64,000 nucleotides of DNA from Pseudomonas sp. MN1F (GCF_009391885.1 NZ_VZII01000009.1:124001-188000); one strand, 5' to 3'. Positions 1 to 8,951 are shown, counted from the stretch's first letter. Notes: generated by a model from the sequence alone, not told the origin. Made by a program: numbers and translations.

Positions 1-2
1 GC

Positions 3-707
3 GTGCGCGGTGATATTGACGGCGAAACCTATCACTTGGGCAACCATCGCTTGGTCGAGGAGCTGGGCCTGTGCTCACCTGAGCTGGAAGCCCAACTGGA
101 TACGCTGGAGCGCCAGGGCAAGACTGTAGTCCTGCTGCTCGACCGTTCCGGGCCGTTGGCCTTGTTCGCCGTGGCCGACACGGTCAAGGACAGCAGCCGC
201 CAGGCCATCGCCGAACTGCATGCGCTGGGTATCAAGACCGTCATGCTGACCGGCGACAATCCACACACCGCTCAGGCCATCGCCGCCGAGGTGGGTATCG
301 ACCGGGCCGAGGGCAACCTGCTGCCGGCCGACAAACTGCACAGCATCGAGCAGCTGTACGCCGAAGGGCACCGGGTGGGCATGGTCGGTGATGGCATCAA
401 CGACGCGCCGGCCCTGGCTCGTGCCGAAATCGGCTTCGCCATGGCGGCGGCCGGCACCGACACGGCGATCGAGACCGCCGACGTGGCGCTGATGGATGAC
501 GACTTGCGCAAAATCCCGGCGTTCGTCAGGCTGTCGCGCCAAAGTGCGGCGATCCTGACGCAGAACATTGTTCTGGCGTTGGGCATCAAGGCGATATTCC
601 TGGCGATCACCTTTGCCGGCATGGCCACCATGTGGATGGCGGTGTTCGCCGACATGGGCGTCAGCCTGCTGGTGGTGTTCAACGGTCTGCGCCTGCTGCG
701 CAAATGA
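3..707 (+). CDS. cadA: Heavy-metal translocating P-type ATPase, C-terminal part (partial)
   Basis: The window opens inside this gene, so only the last 234 residues are present. It is the end of an inner-membrane pump that exports soft divalent metals (Cd, Zn, Pb) using ATP. The visible part holds the end of the nucleotide-binding domain and the phosphorylation-domain hinge: MLTGDNPHTAQAIA near residue 80 and MVGDGINDAPALARA near 125. The last two transmembrane helices follow near 180-230. These motifs are diagnostic for P1B ATPases. The N-terminal metal-binding domain, the CPC motif and DKTGT lie outside the window, so metal specificity cannot be read. The next gene starts 9 bases downstream on the same strand but looks functionally unrelated. 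Confidence 0.9.
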   Translation: MRGDIDGETYHLGNHRLVEELGLCSPELEAQLDTLERQGKTVVLLLDRSGPLALFAVADTVKDSSRQAIAELHALGIKTVMLTGDNPHTAQAIAAEVGIDRAEGNLLPADKLHSIEQLYAEGHRVGMVGDGINDAPALARAEIGFAMAAAGTDTAIETADVALMDDDLRKIPAFVRLSRQSAAILTQNIVLALGIKAIFLAITFAGMATMWMAVFADMGVSLLVVFNGLRLLRK

Positions 708-716
708 GGTCCTGCA

Positions 717-1586
717 ATGCTGAGTGCCGAGCTCAAAGCCTTCTACATGGTGGCCCGCCTGGGCAGCATCACCCTGGCGGCGAAAAAGCTCGGGCTCAGC
801 CAGCCGACGGTGACCACGCAGATCCGCAACCTGGAAAGCCACTATGCGGTGGAACTGTTCTACCGCGGTGGCCGGCGCCTGGTGCTGAGCGAGCAGGGCT
901 TGCGCCTGCTGCCGATGGTCAAGGCGCTGCTGCAGCAGGAGGCCGACATCGAGTTCGAGCTGCGCAACAGTGGCCAGGCCCAGGGCAGCTTGCGCATTGC
1001 CGCCACCGCGCCGTACTACATCCTCGACCTGGTGAAGATCTTCCGCGAGCGCCTGCCCCAGGTCGAGGTGACGGTGGAGATCGGCAACTCGCAGCAGGTG
1101 CTGGAGATGCTCGAAGACTACCGGGTGGATATGGCTGCTTCGTCGCAGTTGGTAGAGGATGCGCGGCTGGTGCGACGGGTGCTGGGCATCGATCCGCTGG
1201 TGGTGGCGGTGCACCGCAATCATCCGTTGGCTCATCGGCAGGCGGTGTCCATCGATGTGCTGGCGGGGCATTGCCTGCTGATGCGCGAGAAGGGCTCGAC
1301 CACGCGCAAGCTGACCGAGCAGATGATGCTGGAGGCCGGGGTCAAGGCCGGGGCGTTGCTGGAGATCGGCAGCCGCGAGTCGATCCGCGAGGCGGTGCTG
1401 CGCAATATCGGCATCAGCGTGATTGCCCGGCACGAGGTGCCGCACAACCCCGAGCTGCGGGTACTGGCGCTGGACAATGCGCCGGTGATGCATGAATACC
1501 TGTATTGCCTGAAGGAGCGGCGCCAGGCCCGGTTGCCAGCGGCCTTCCTTGGCGTGGCGCAGGAAGTGGTGGGTTCGCACCTGTAG
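717..1586 (+). CDS. LysR-family transcriptional regulator, likely of the adjacent phosphonate importer
   Basis: A 289-residue LysR-type regulator. The N-terminal winged helix-turn-helix is clear (residues about 2-60, with GSITLAAKKLGLSQPTVT), followed by a two-lobed effector-binding domain. It sits directly upstream of, and on the same strand as, a three-gene ABC importer of the 2-aminoethylphosphonate type. LysR regulators commonly accompany such importers, so the inferred effector is a phosphonate or a breakdown product. The 114-base gap between this gene and the ATPase holds a perfect 8+8 inverted repeat. The start has a weak ribosome-binding site (GAGGT 8 bases upstream). The regulator class is certain; the regulon is inferred from position. 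Confidence 0.88.
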   Translation: MLSAELKAFYMVARLGSITLAAKKLGLSQPTVTTQIRNLESHYAVELFYRGGRRLVLSEQGLRLLPMVKALLQQEADIEFELRNSGQAQGSLRIAATAPYYILDLVKIFRERLPQVEVTVEIGNSQQVLEMLEDYRVDMAASSQLVEDARLVRRVLGIDPLVVAVHRNHPLAHRQAVSIDVLAGHCLLMREKGSTTRKLTEQMMLEAGVKAGALLEIGSRESIREAVLRNIGISVIARHEVPHNPELRVLALDNAPVMHEYLYCLKERRQARLPAAFLGVAQEVVGSHL

Positions 1587-1624
1587 GTCGGGCTATTACA
1601 AAATCTGCCTATACCACTATCACC

Positions 1625-1642
1625 GGCTTTTGCCCAAAAGCC
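1625..1642. promoter_or_regulatory. Perfect inverted repeat in the leader of the phosphonate-type ABC operon
   Basis: GGCTTTTG, a CC spacer and CAAAAGCC form a perfect 8+2+8 inverted repeat that ends 58 bases before the ATPase start. It could be an operator or an mRNA hairpin. No T-tract follows, so a simple terminator is unlikely. Its role is not known. Confidence 0.4.
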
Positions 1643-1700
1643 ACAGAACCTTCCCACAGCCTTCCTAGCATGGCCCTCACTTGTTCGATGAGGCCTTGCC

Positions 1701-2759
1701 ATGAACCACGCCACCCCAGGCGCACAGATGAAAGTGCGCGGTATCCACAAGCGTTTCGGTGCCTTCACGGCGCTCAACGACGTGTCTCTGGACATCGCTG
1801 CTGGCGAGCTGGTTTGCCTGCTCGGCCCGTCTGGTTGCGGCAAGACCACCCTGCTGCGCTGCATCGCCGGCCTCGAACGCCAGGACCGCGGCGCGCTGTA
1901 CATCGGTGAGCGCGACATCTCCGAACTGCCTCCCCAGGCCCGGGACTACGGCATCCTGTTCCAGTCCTACGCACTGTTCCCCAACCTCACCGTCGAAGCC
2001 AACATCGCCTACGGCCTGACCGGCAGCAGCCGCGACGAAAGCCGCCAGCGTGTGGCCGAAATGCTCGAACTGGTTGGCCTGTCCGGTAGCGAAAAGAAAT
2101 ACCCCGGCCAACTGTCCGGCGGCCAGCAGCAGCGTGTGGCGCTGGCCCGCGCGTTGGCGCCGTCGCCATCGCTGCTGCTGCTCGACGAACCGATGTCGGC
2201 GCTGGATGCCCGGGTGCGAGAGCACCTGTGCACCGAGCTGCGTCAACTGCAGCGCCAGCTGGGCATCACCACGCTGATGGTCACCCACAACCAGGACGAA
2301 GCCATGCTCATGGCCGACCGCATCGCGGTGATGAACAACGGCCAGGTCGAGCAATATGCGACCCCGCAGGAAATCTACGACCAGCCGGCCACGCCGTTCG
2401 TCGCCGAGTTCGTCGGCCAGGGCAACTGGCTGCCGTTCCAGTGCAGTGGCGACAGCCATGCCCAGGTCGGCGCCATGAGCATGCGCCTGGCGGCCAACGC
2501 CGGCTCCGCCCGCAGCGGTCGGCTGTTCTGCCGCCCGGAGGCGATCACGGTGAACCCGGCGGTGCATGAGGAAAACCTGTTCCCGGCCAAGGTTCGCGAA
2601 ATCACCTTCCTCGGCAACCGCTGCCGCATGAGCTTCGAGCTCAAGGCCCTGCCGGGCCATGCGCTGCTCGCTGAACTGGCGCCGGAAGCCATGCCGCGCC
2701 TGGGCTCGCAGGATATCTGGGTGGCCTTGCCGCCGCAGAGCCTGCAGGTGTTTGCCTGA
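1701..2759 (+). CDS. ABC transporter ATP-binding protein, 2-aminoethylphosphonate type
   Basis: This 352-residue ATPase would energise import of a small solute, probably 2-aminoethylphosphonate, on the cytoplasmic face of the inner membrane. Walker A (GPSGCGKTT near residue 43), the Q-loop, the signature [15 protein letters not shown] near 137 and Walker B ([12 protein letters not shown]) are all intact. A C-terminal TOBE-like regulatory domain covers about 245-350, as in the Fe(III)/polyamine/phosphonate subgroup. It begins an operon: the permease starts one base after its stop codon. The substrate is inferred from overall resemblance to the PhnT-like subfamily and from the partner proteins; iron or polyamine cannot be excluded from sequence alone. 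Confidence 0.82.
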   Translation: MNHATPGAQMKVRGIHKRFGAFTALNDVSLDIAAGELVCLLGPSGCGKTTLLRCIAGLERQDRGALYIGERDISELPPQARDYGILFQSYALFPNLTVEANIAYGLTGSSRDESRQRVAEMLELVGLSGSEKKYPGQLSGGQQQRVALARALAPSPSLLLLDEPMSALDARVREHLCTELRQLQRQLGITTLMVTHNQDEAMLMADRIAVMNNGQVEQYATPQEIYDQPATPFVAEFVGQGNWLPFQCSGDSHAQVGAMSMRLAANAGSARSGRLFCRPEAITVNPAVHEENLFPAKVREITFLGNRCRMSFELKALPGHALLAELAPEAMPRLGSQDIWVALPPQSLQVFA

Positions 2760-2760
2760 G

Positions 2761-4485
2761 ATGGCCGCGCCAATGTCCCTGCCGGTGACCCAGGCCAAGG
2801 ATGCGCGACGCGGTGACGTCGCCCTGGGTGACCGCCTGTTCGTCATCGGTGGCAAGAGCCTGCTGCTGGTCCTGCTGTTGCTGGCCGTGGTGATGCCGCT
2901 GCTGGCCATTTTCTGGAAAGGTTTCAGCGGTGAAGCCGGCCAGGGCGGTGGCTTGCTGGCCGCCCGTGAACTGTTCGCCAGCGCAAACTTCCACTGGCTG
3001 CTCGGCAACAGCCTGTCGGTGGCCTTCAGCGTTGCGGCAATCGTGGTGCCGCTGGCCTATCTATTCGCCTACGCCCTGCAACGCACGCTGATTCCGGGCA
3101 AGGGCCTGTGGCGCGGCATCTCGCTGCTGCCGCTGCTGGCGCCGTCGATGCTGCCGGCGATTGCCCTGGTCTACCTGTTCGGCAATCAGGGCCTGCTGCG
3201 TAGCCTGCTCAACGACAACATCTACGGCTTCTGGGGCATCGTCCTCGGCGAGGCCATCTACACCTTCCCCCATGCGCTTATGATCCTGCTTTCTGCCTTG
3301 TCGCTAGCCGATGCGCGTCTGTTCGACGCGGCGTCGAGCATGGGCGCCGGGCCGTGGCGGGCATTCAGCAGCATCACCTGGCCTGCCACGCGTCAGGCGG
3401 TGTTCGCTGCGTTCTGCCTGGTGTTCACTTTGACCATCACCGACTTCGGCGTGCCGGTCGTGGTGGGGGGCGACTATCAGGTGCTGGCGCTGGAAGCCTA
3501 CAAGGCGGTGGTCGGCCAGCAGCAGTTCGGCCGTGGTGCGTTGATCGGCATGGTGCTGCTGCTGCCGGCGCTGCTCAGCTTCGGCGTCGATGCCTGGCTG
3601 CGTCGGCGCCAGGGCGAGGCCATGAGCGGCCGCGCCCAGGTGTTCGAGCCCAAGCGGTCGCGCTGGCGTGACGCCTGCTTCCTGGCCATCGTGCTGCTGG
3701 TCAGCGCGGCGCTGCTGGTGGTGATCGGCATGGCGGTGTACTCGTCGCTGGTGACGTTCTGGCCGTACAACCTGACCCTGTCATTCAAGCACTACAGGTT
3801 CGACGACACGGCCGGTGGTGGCTGGCTGGCCTATCGCAACAGCGTGACCATGGCCCTGTGCAGCGCATTGATCGGCAGCCTGGTGATTTTCACCGGCGCC
3901 TACCTGATGGAGAAAACCCAGGGCCAGCGCTTGCTCAACCAGGCCCTGCGCCTGCTCAGCTTCATCCCCATGGCGGTGCCCGGGTTGGTACTGGGCCTGG
4001 GCTACGTGTTCTTCTTCAACCTCGATGGCAACCCGCTGCACGTGTTCTATGGCGGTATGGCGCTGCTGGTGCTGTGCACCATCGCCCACTACCTGACCAC
4101 CGCGCAGATGACCGCCGCCACCGCGCTGCGCCAGCTCGACGGCGAGTTCGAGGCCGCCGCACTGTCGCTCAAGGCGCCGCTGTACAGGCACTTCGTGCGG
4201 GTCACCGTGCCGATCTGCCTGCCGGCGCTGCTGGACATCATCCGTTACCTGTTCGTCTCGGCAATGACCACCGTGTCGGCGGCAATCTTCCTCTACAGCC
4301 CCGACACCCTCCTCGCCGCCGTCGCCGTTTTGAACATGGACGATGCCGGCAACGTCGGCGGTGCTGCCGCCATGTCGACCCTGATCCTGCTGACCAGCGC
4401 CGCGGCTTCCCTGCTGCTGGCCGCTGCTTCCCGCGGCCTGTTGCGCCGCTCCCAGGCCTGGCGCCAGCGCGCCCCCGGCCATTGA
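2761..4485 (+). CDS. ABC transporter permease, double-module, 2-aminoethylphosphonate type
   Basis: A 574-residue inner-membrane permease with two tandem transporter modules, as in the Fe(III)/aminoethylphosphonate group, so one polypeptide forms the whole channel. Each half carries about six hydrophobic helices and an EAA-type loop: one near residues 195-215 (ALSLADARLFDAASSMGAGP) and one near 460-480 (the ATALRQLDGEFEAAALSL region). The start at 2761 lies one base after the ATPase stop codon, which implies translational coupling. A second ATG four codons further in is possible. The binding protein follows 30 bases downstream. Confidence 0.83.
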   Translation: MAAPMSLPVTQAKDARRGDVALGDRLFVIGGKSLLLVLLLLAVVMPLLAIFWKGFSGEAGQGGGLLAARELFASANFHWLLGNSLSVAFSVAAIVVPLAYLFAYALQRTLIPGKGLWRGISLLPLLAPSMLPAIALVYLFGNQGLLRSLLNDNIYGFWGIVLGEAIYTFPHALMILLSALSLADARLFDAASSMGAGPWRAFSSITWPATRQAVFAAFCLVFTLTITDFGVPVVVGGDYQVLALEAYKAVVGQQQFGRGALIGMVLLLPALLSFGVDAWLRRRQGEAMSGRAQVFEPKRSRWRDACFLAIVLLVSAALLVVIGMAVYSSLVTFWPYNLTLSFKHYRFDDTAGGGWLAYRNSVTMALCSALIGSLVIFTGAYLMEKTQGQRLLNQALRLLSFIPMAVPGLVLGLGYVFFFNLDGNPLHVFYGGMALLVLCTIAHYLTTAQMTAATALRQLDGEFEAAALSLKAPLYRHFVRVTVPICLPALLDIIRYLFVSAMTTVSAAIFLYSPDTLLAAVAVLNMDDAGNVGGAAAMSTLILLTSAAASLLLAAASRGLLRRSQAWRQRAPGH

Positions 4486-4515
4486 CCGACTGCCCACTCT
4501 GATAGGAAACGCATC

Positions 4516-5541
4516 ATGTTCAAGCCCCTTGTACTTGCCGTTGCCGTATCCGCCGTCTTCAGCCTGCAGGCTACGGCCGCAGCCACCCAGCTGACTGTCT
4601 ACACCGCCCTGGAAGCCGAGCAGCTCAAAAGCTACAAGCAGGCCTTCGAAAAGGCCAACCCGGACATCGAGATCAAGTGGGTGCGTGACTCCACCGGCAT
4701 CATCACGGCCAAGCTGCTGGCCGAGAAAGACCGCCCGCAAGCCGACGCGGTCTGGGGCCTGGCCGCCTCCAGCCTGGCCATCCTTGACCAGAACGGCATG
4801 CTCGAAGCTTATGCGCCGAAAGACCTGGGCAAGATCTCCGCGAACTACCGCGACGCCGCCAACCCGCCAGCCTGGGTCGGCATGGACGTGTGGGCCGCGA
4901 CCATCTGCTTCAACACCGTCGAAGCCGAAAAGCAGGGCCTGAGCAAGCCGGTGAGCTGGCAGGACCTGACCAAGCCTGAATACAAGGGCAAGATCGTCAT
5001 GCCCAACCCGGCTTCGTCCGGCACCGGCTTCCTTGACGTGAGTGCCTGGCTGCAGACCTTCGGCGAGCCGCAGGGCTGGGCCTACATGGACGCCTTGCAC
5101 CAGAATATCGGCCAGTACGTGCACTCCGGTTCCAAGCCGTGCAAGCTGGCGGCGGCGGGTGAATTCCCGATCGGGATTTCGTTCGAGTACCCCGCCGTGC
5201 AGCTCAATCGCCAGGGCGCGCCGCTGGATATCGTGCTGCCGAAGGAAGGCCTGGGCTGGGAGATCGAGGCGACCGCTGTGATCAAGGGCTCGCCGAAGGC
5301 TGACGCTGCCAAGCGCCTGGCTGACTTCTCGGCAAGCCCGGCGGCCATGGCGCTGTACAAGGACAACTTTGCCGTACTGGCCGCGCCGGGCATTGCCAAG
5401 CCGCAGACCGAGCTGCCGGCCGACTATGAACAGCGCCTGATCAAGAACGACTTTGCCTGGGCCTCGAAAAACCGCGACCAGATCCTCGGTGAATGGCGCA
5501 AGCGCTATGACGGCAAGTCGGAGAAAGTGGCACAACAATAA
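4516..5541 (+). CDS. ABC transporter periplasmic substrate-binding protein, 2-aminoethylphosphonate type
   Basis: A 341-residue periplasmic solute-binding protein of the extracellular family 1/6 fold. A Sec signal peptide occupies residues 1-22, with likely cleavage after QATAA. The mature start TQLTVYTALEAEQLKSY and the later SSGTGFLD segment (near 160) are typical of Fe(III)- and 2-aminoethylphosphonate-binding proteins. It completes the ATPase-permease-binding protein operon. No phosphonatase, transaminase or C-P lyase gene follows, so the ligand would be degraded by enzymes encoded elsewhere. The ligand is inferred. Confidence 0.82.
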   Translation: MFKPLVLAVAVSAVFSLQATAAATQLTVYTALEAEQLKSYKQAFEKANPDIEIKWVRDSTGIITAKLLAEKDRPQADAVWGLAASSLAILDQNGMLEAYAPKDLGKISANYRDAANPPAWVGMDVWAATICFNTVEAEKQGLSKPVSWQDLTKPEYKGKIVMPNPASSGTGFLDVSAWLQTFGEPQGWAYMDALHQNIGQYVHSGSKPCKLAAAGEFPIGISFEYPAVQLNRQGAPLDIVLPKEGLGWEIEATAVIKGSPKADAAKRLADFSASPAAMALYKDNFAVLAAPGIAKPQTELPADYEQRLIKNDFAWASKNRDQILGEWRKRYDGKSEKVAQQ

Positions 5542-5555
5542 GCCCCAGCAGTGAA

Positions 5556-5585
5556 GCCTCTTCGTGGGCATGCCCGCGAAGAGGC
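5556..5585. repeat. REP-type palindrome, likely bidirectional terminator
   Basis: GCCTCTTCGTGGGC, AT and GCCCGCGAAGAGGC form a 14-bp stem with one mismatch between two convergent genes. The core matches the REP family scattered through P. putida genomes. A second, longer copy lies at 47088-47129 and a half copy near 11662. Confidence 0.7.
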
Positions 5586-5598
5586 CTGGCCTGCACAA

Positions 5599-6963
5599 TC
5601 AGATCTGTGAAACCAACGCCTCCAGCTGCTCCTGCCGCTCAGCTTGATTCAGCTTCGCCCCGGGATTGAGCGTCGACCACTGCGGATGCGCCCGCGCCTT
5701 GCTCAAGGCTTCGGGCAGCTTGCCCTCGCGCCAGGCCTTTTCATCCAGCTCGCCCAGCCGAATGCTGTCCTGCGCCGCATGCCCGCGCCCCTCCAGCGCC
5801 ACCATCAACTGCTGTTGACGCAACGCGAGCAGCCGCAGCACGGTGTCGTCGACTGTCAGCTCGCGCTGCCCCTTCAACTTGCCCATCAACCGCGATCCAT
5901 AGTTACGTGCGGTCTGCAGTGCGCCACCGGCAATCGCGCCTGCCAACGCTGCGGCGCCTAAAGTCAGCCCGCCCACCAGCAGATCGACCCCGGCACCGGC
6001 AGCCGCACCGGCCGCGACGCCGCTACCCAGGCGCACACCCAGCAATTTCAGGGTCTCGGGATTGAACAGGTCATCGCCCCAGCGCCCATCCAGCAGTGGC
6101 AGATCACCGGCATTGGCATCCTCACGGCGGAAGGCATACAGCTTGAGCAGGGCTTCCACGCATCGCTGCTCGCGCTGGCGCACATCCTGGCGCAAGGCCT
6201 CGATGGCCTTGGCTTCAGCCGCTGGCTCGGCCTCGACGCTGCGTCGGCAGGCCGCGCAATCGAGCAGCAATTCGGCGATCAGCCGCTTGCCGCTGCGCTG
6301 GCGTGCCAGGCGCTGGGCTTGCTGGTCGTCGATCAGCCGTTGCAGGGCCGGGCGGGCGTCTTCCAGCAGCAGCGCCAGGCTTTCGTACAGCCGGCGTTCA
6401 CCATCTTCCGGCGGGGCCACGCTGTCGAACCGCACCAATGCGTGAAGCCCAAGCCGGGCAAGGGCTTCACGCCATTGCGGTTCGCGGTGCTGGGTGCTGG
6501 CGACGAAGTTGAGCACTGGCAGCAAAGGCTTGCCGCAGCTGGCCAGCACTTCCAGTTCGTCGCGGTATTTGGCCAGCACCGGCTCGCGGGCGTCGATCAC
6601 ATACAGGCCGGCATTGCTCGCCAGCAACTGGCGCAGCACCTTGGCTTCCTGCTCGAAGCGCTGGCGTGCCTCGCTGCCCTGCAGGAAACGTTCGAGGCGG
6701 GCCGGGCCGTCCAGGCGTTCGCCGGGGCGCTCCAGACGTTCGAGGTAGTCGAGCAGGCTGATAGCGTCTTCCAGGCCAGGGGTGTCGTAGAGTTCCAGCA
6801 GTGGTTCGCCGTCCACCGACAGCCGCGCACCCTCGACATGGCGGGTGGTGCTGGGGCGGTGCGAAACTTCGCCGAAGCTGACATCGCGGGTGAGCGTGCG
6901 TAGCAGCGAGGTCTTGCCGACGTTGGTGTGGCCGACCACGGCCAGTTTCAGCGGCTCAGTCAT
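5599..6963 (-). CDS. GTPase with DUF3482 C-terminal region
   Basis: This 454-residue protein has a small Ras-like GTPase domain at its N-terminus. The P-loop GHTNVGKTS is at residues 11-19 and the G3 motif DTPGLED near 62. A canonical NKxD G4 motif is not visible; the expected place reads LPVLNFVAS. The C-terminal half matches the DUF3482 region and contains a glycine/alanine-rich hydrophobic stretch (about 300-345) that may insert into membrane. I chose the second in-frame ATG (6963) because the GGAG lies 7 bases before it but only one base before the first. It overlaps the end of the DUF2868 gene by 8 bases, so the two are co-translated. The function is unknown; a membrane-linked GTPase is the likely class. 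Confidence 0.8.
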   Translation of the reverse strand: MTEPLKLAVVGHTNVGKTSLLRTLTRDVSFGEVSHRPSTTRHVEGARLSVDGEPLLELYDTPGLEDAISLLDYLERLERPGERLDGPARLERFLQGSEARQRFEQEAKVLRQLLASNAGLYVIDAREPVLAKYRDELEVLASCGKPLLPVLNFVASTQHREPQWREALARLGLHALVRFDSVAPPEDGERRLYESLALLLEDARPALQRLIDDQQAQRLARQRSGKRLIAELLLDCAACRRSVEAEPAAEAKAIEALRQDVRQREQRCVEALLKLYAFRREDANAGDLPLLDGRWGDDLFNPETLKLLGVRLGSGVAAGAAAGAGVDLLVGGLTLGAAALAGAIAGGALQTARNYGSRLMGKLKGQRELTVDDTVLRLLALRQQQLMVALEGRGHAAQDSIRLGELDEKAWREGKLPEALSKARAHPQWSTLNPGAKLNQAERQEQLEALVSQI

Positions 6964-8347
6964 GGCCATGCTCCAGCCAGGTCAGGGGCGAAGTGTCGGC
7001 ATGGGGCAGGCCGAGGCGGTCGAGGGCGTCATGCCAGTCGCCCAGGCGTTCGGCATCCAGGGCCTGGCCGGGGTCTGCCTGAAGCAGCCAGATACGTGTG
7101 GCCCCGGCATTGCGCGCCAGCTCTGCGAGCAGCGCCAGGCTGCCGCGATCGGGTGAGCGACGTGGGTCGCAAGCGATGGCCAGGCGTGCCGGCGGGAAGC
7201 GGCTGAGCTGTTCGAGCAGCTTGTTACGCGATTCGCGGCTATCGAGCACACCCGCGTCGGTCACCGTTTTGGGCAGGGCAGGCGGCCAGGGGCGTTGGTC
7301 GTCGAGTTCCAGGCCGACCAGCAAGGCGCCGCTGCTGCCGCCTTCCAGTTGGCCGGCCTGGAACTGTGGCAGGGCATCGGGAGCGGCATCCTGCACACCG
7401 ATGCGTTCGCTGCGTGGCATCAGTGCATCGCGCAGTTGCGCGAAGCCGGGCAGGCTGAGGTCCAACGCAAGATGGGCACGGCCCTGGCGCCAGCGCCACA
7501 GGCACAGCCCGGCCAGCAGCAGGCGCGGCAGCAGGCCGTACACCAGCACCACGCCGAGCAGCCAGCTGGCCCAGGCCTGGCGGGCGGCATCCAGGGCGGG
7601 GAAGGTATCGCCACTGGCACGGATCATGGCCTCGTCCGGCACGGCGAAACCGAGCAGCGAGGGCAGGGCGCCGAGGGCCTGGGTCAGGTGGATGAACGGG
7701 TCGGCGGCCAGCAGCGTGGTTTCCCAGACGAAGCCGTATCGGCGGGTAGCCAGCAAGGCCAGCAGCATGCCCAGGGCGGCGACCATCGCCAGCAGCCATA
7801 GGCCGTGCACCAGCACCCCGAGCAGCCAGCGGTTCAGGCGTTGGCGTTGCAGCAGCACCAGCAGCGCCGGCGCCAGGTGTGCGGCCTTGGCGTCGCGGGC
7901 GAAGCGTTCGCTCATCCACAACCACAGGCGGCCGAGGCTGGCGCCGTGTTCGCCGCTCAAGGCAAAGCCCACGGCCCAGCCCAGCAGCATCAGCAGGTTC
8001 AGCCCGAGCAGACTGCCCAGGGCCCAGAACACATTGACCGGGCGCTGGCCGTCGCCCAAGGCGGCGAAGGCCAGGCCTGCGCCGCTGAATACGGCCAGCA
8101 GCATCAGGGCCAGCAGCGCCAGGCGGGCGCCCTGCTTCCAGTGGCGCAGGGCCGTGGTCATGCCATCGCGTTCGGCGAGGAACAGCGCGCGGGTTTCGAT
8201 GCGCGCTGCCAGGTCACCGCCCACTTGGCGGGCGTGGCGGTTTGCCTCCTGATCGTCCAGGAGGCCTGCGTGTTCCTCGCGCAGGCGCACCGCTTCGGTG
8301 AGCCAGCGCTTGTCCAGTGGAGTCGGTGCAGTCACAAGGTCTTCCAT
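6956..8347 (-). CDS. DUF2868 inner-membrane protein, partner of the DUF3482 GTPase
   Basis: A 463-residue protein with about four hydrophobic helices: near residues 75-100, 112-135, 170-200 and 255-285. A C-terminal soluble part follows. It matches the DUF2868 family, which is routinely encoded just upstream of a DUF3482 GTPase. Its stop codon overlaps the start of the GTPase by 8 bases, so the two probably form one membrane complex. I placed the start at the MEDLVTAPTPLDK methionine (8347), the usual family start, rather than at a methionine 10 codons upstream. It is divergent from folA. The cellular role is not known. Confidence 0.78.
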   Translation of the reverse strand: MEDLVTAPTPLDKRWLTEAVRLREEHAGLLDDQEANRHARQVGGDLAARIETRALFLAERDGMTTALRHWKQGARLALLALMLLAVFSGAGLAFAALGDGQRPVNVFWALGSLLGLNLLMLLGWAVGFALSGEHGASLGRLWLWMSERFARDAKAAHLAPALLVLLQRQRLNRWLLGVLVHGLWLLAMVAALGMLLALLATRRYGFVWETTLLAADPFIHLTQALGALPSLLGFAVPDEAMIRASGDTFPALDAARQAWASWLLGVVLVYGLLPRLLLAGLCLWRWRQGRAHLALDLSLPGFAQLRDALMPRSERIGVQDAAPDALPQFQAGQLEGGSSGALLVGLELDDQRPWPPALPKTVTDAGVLDSRESRNKLLEQLSRFPPARLAIACDPRRSPDRGSLALLAELARNAGATRIWLLQADPGQALDAERLGDWHDALDRLGLPHADTSPLTWLEHGHD

Positions 8348-8401
8348 TGCGTGGTTCAGGGCAGAAGCATAACCCACACACCCGGTGCTATCCTCGCTGG
8401 C

Positions 8402-8917
8402 ATGAATACATCACTCCCCCTCAGCCTGATCGCGGCTCACGCCGAAAACCGCGTGATCGGCATCGACAACACCATGCCCTGGCACCTGCCGGGGGACTTC
8501 AAGTACTTCAAGGCCACCACCCTGGGCAAGCCGATCATCATGGGGCGCAAGACCTGGGATTCACTGGGCCGGCCGTTGCCGGGGCGGTTGAATATCGTGG
8601 TCAGCCGGCAGGCGGGCCTGCAACTGGCCGGGGCCGAGGTGTTTGCCTCGCTGGAGGCCGCAGTGGCGCGGGCCGAGCAGTGGGCGCGTGAGCAGGGCGT
8701 TGGCGAGCTGATGCTGATTGGCGGGGCGCAGCTGTATGGGCAGGCGCTGGAGAAGGGGCTGGTGAGCCGGATGTACCTGACGCGGGTGGAGTTGAAGCCG
8801 CAAGGAGATGCCTGGTTCCCGGCGTTCGATGAGGGCCAGTGGAAGTTGGTGTCGAGCGAGGCTCAGGCTGAAGAAGGCAAGCCTGCGTACCACTTCGAGG
8901 TCTGGGACAAGGTTTGA
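8402..8917 (+). CDS. folA: Dihydrofolate reductase
   Basis: A 171-residue type I dihydrofolate reductase that reduces dihydrofolate to tetrahydrofolate with NADPH and is the target of trimethoprim. The signature GIDNTMPWHLPGDFKYFK is present near residues 20-37, with the catalytic acidic residue in the LPGD part. The NADPH-binding segments GRKTWDSLGRPLPGR and IGGAQLY follow. The length is normal. It is a single gene divergent from DUF2868 and followed by a GC-rich hairpin before the convergent symporter. A TATCCT -10 element lies 11 bases before the start. Confidence 0.96.
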   Translation: MNTSLPLSLIAAHAENRVIGIDNTMPWHLPGDFKYFKATTLGKPIIMGRKTWDSLGRPLPGRLNIVVSRQAGLQLAGAEVFASLEAAVARAEQWAREQGVGELMLIGGAQLYGQALEKGLVSRMYLTRVELKPQGDAWFPAFDEGQWKLVSSEAQAEEGKPAYHFEVWDKV

Positions 8918-8924
8918 GATAGCC

Positions 8925-8943
8925 GGGGCCGCACAGCGGCCCC
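8925..8943. terminator. GC hairpin between convergent folA and symporter genes
   Basis: GGGGCCGC, ACA and GCGGCCCC form a perfect 8-bp stem between the two stop codons. No clear T-tract follows on either strand, so it may act with Rho or as an mRNA end stabiliser. Confidence 0.5.
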
Positions 8944-8951
8944 AATCATTG

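Noticed and set aside
75..1580. Long minus-strand ORF of 501 codons opposite the P-type ATPase and LysR genes
   Set aside because: It is a shadow of GC-rich coding on the other strand: His/Gln/Arg-rich translation, no domain, and it spans two real genes. The same applies to long antisense frames opposite the binding protein, argS, ftsY and mrcA.
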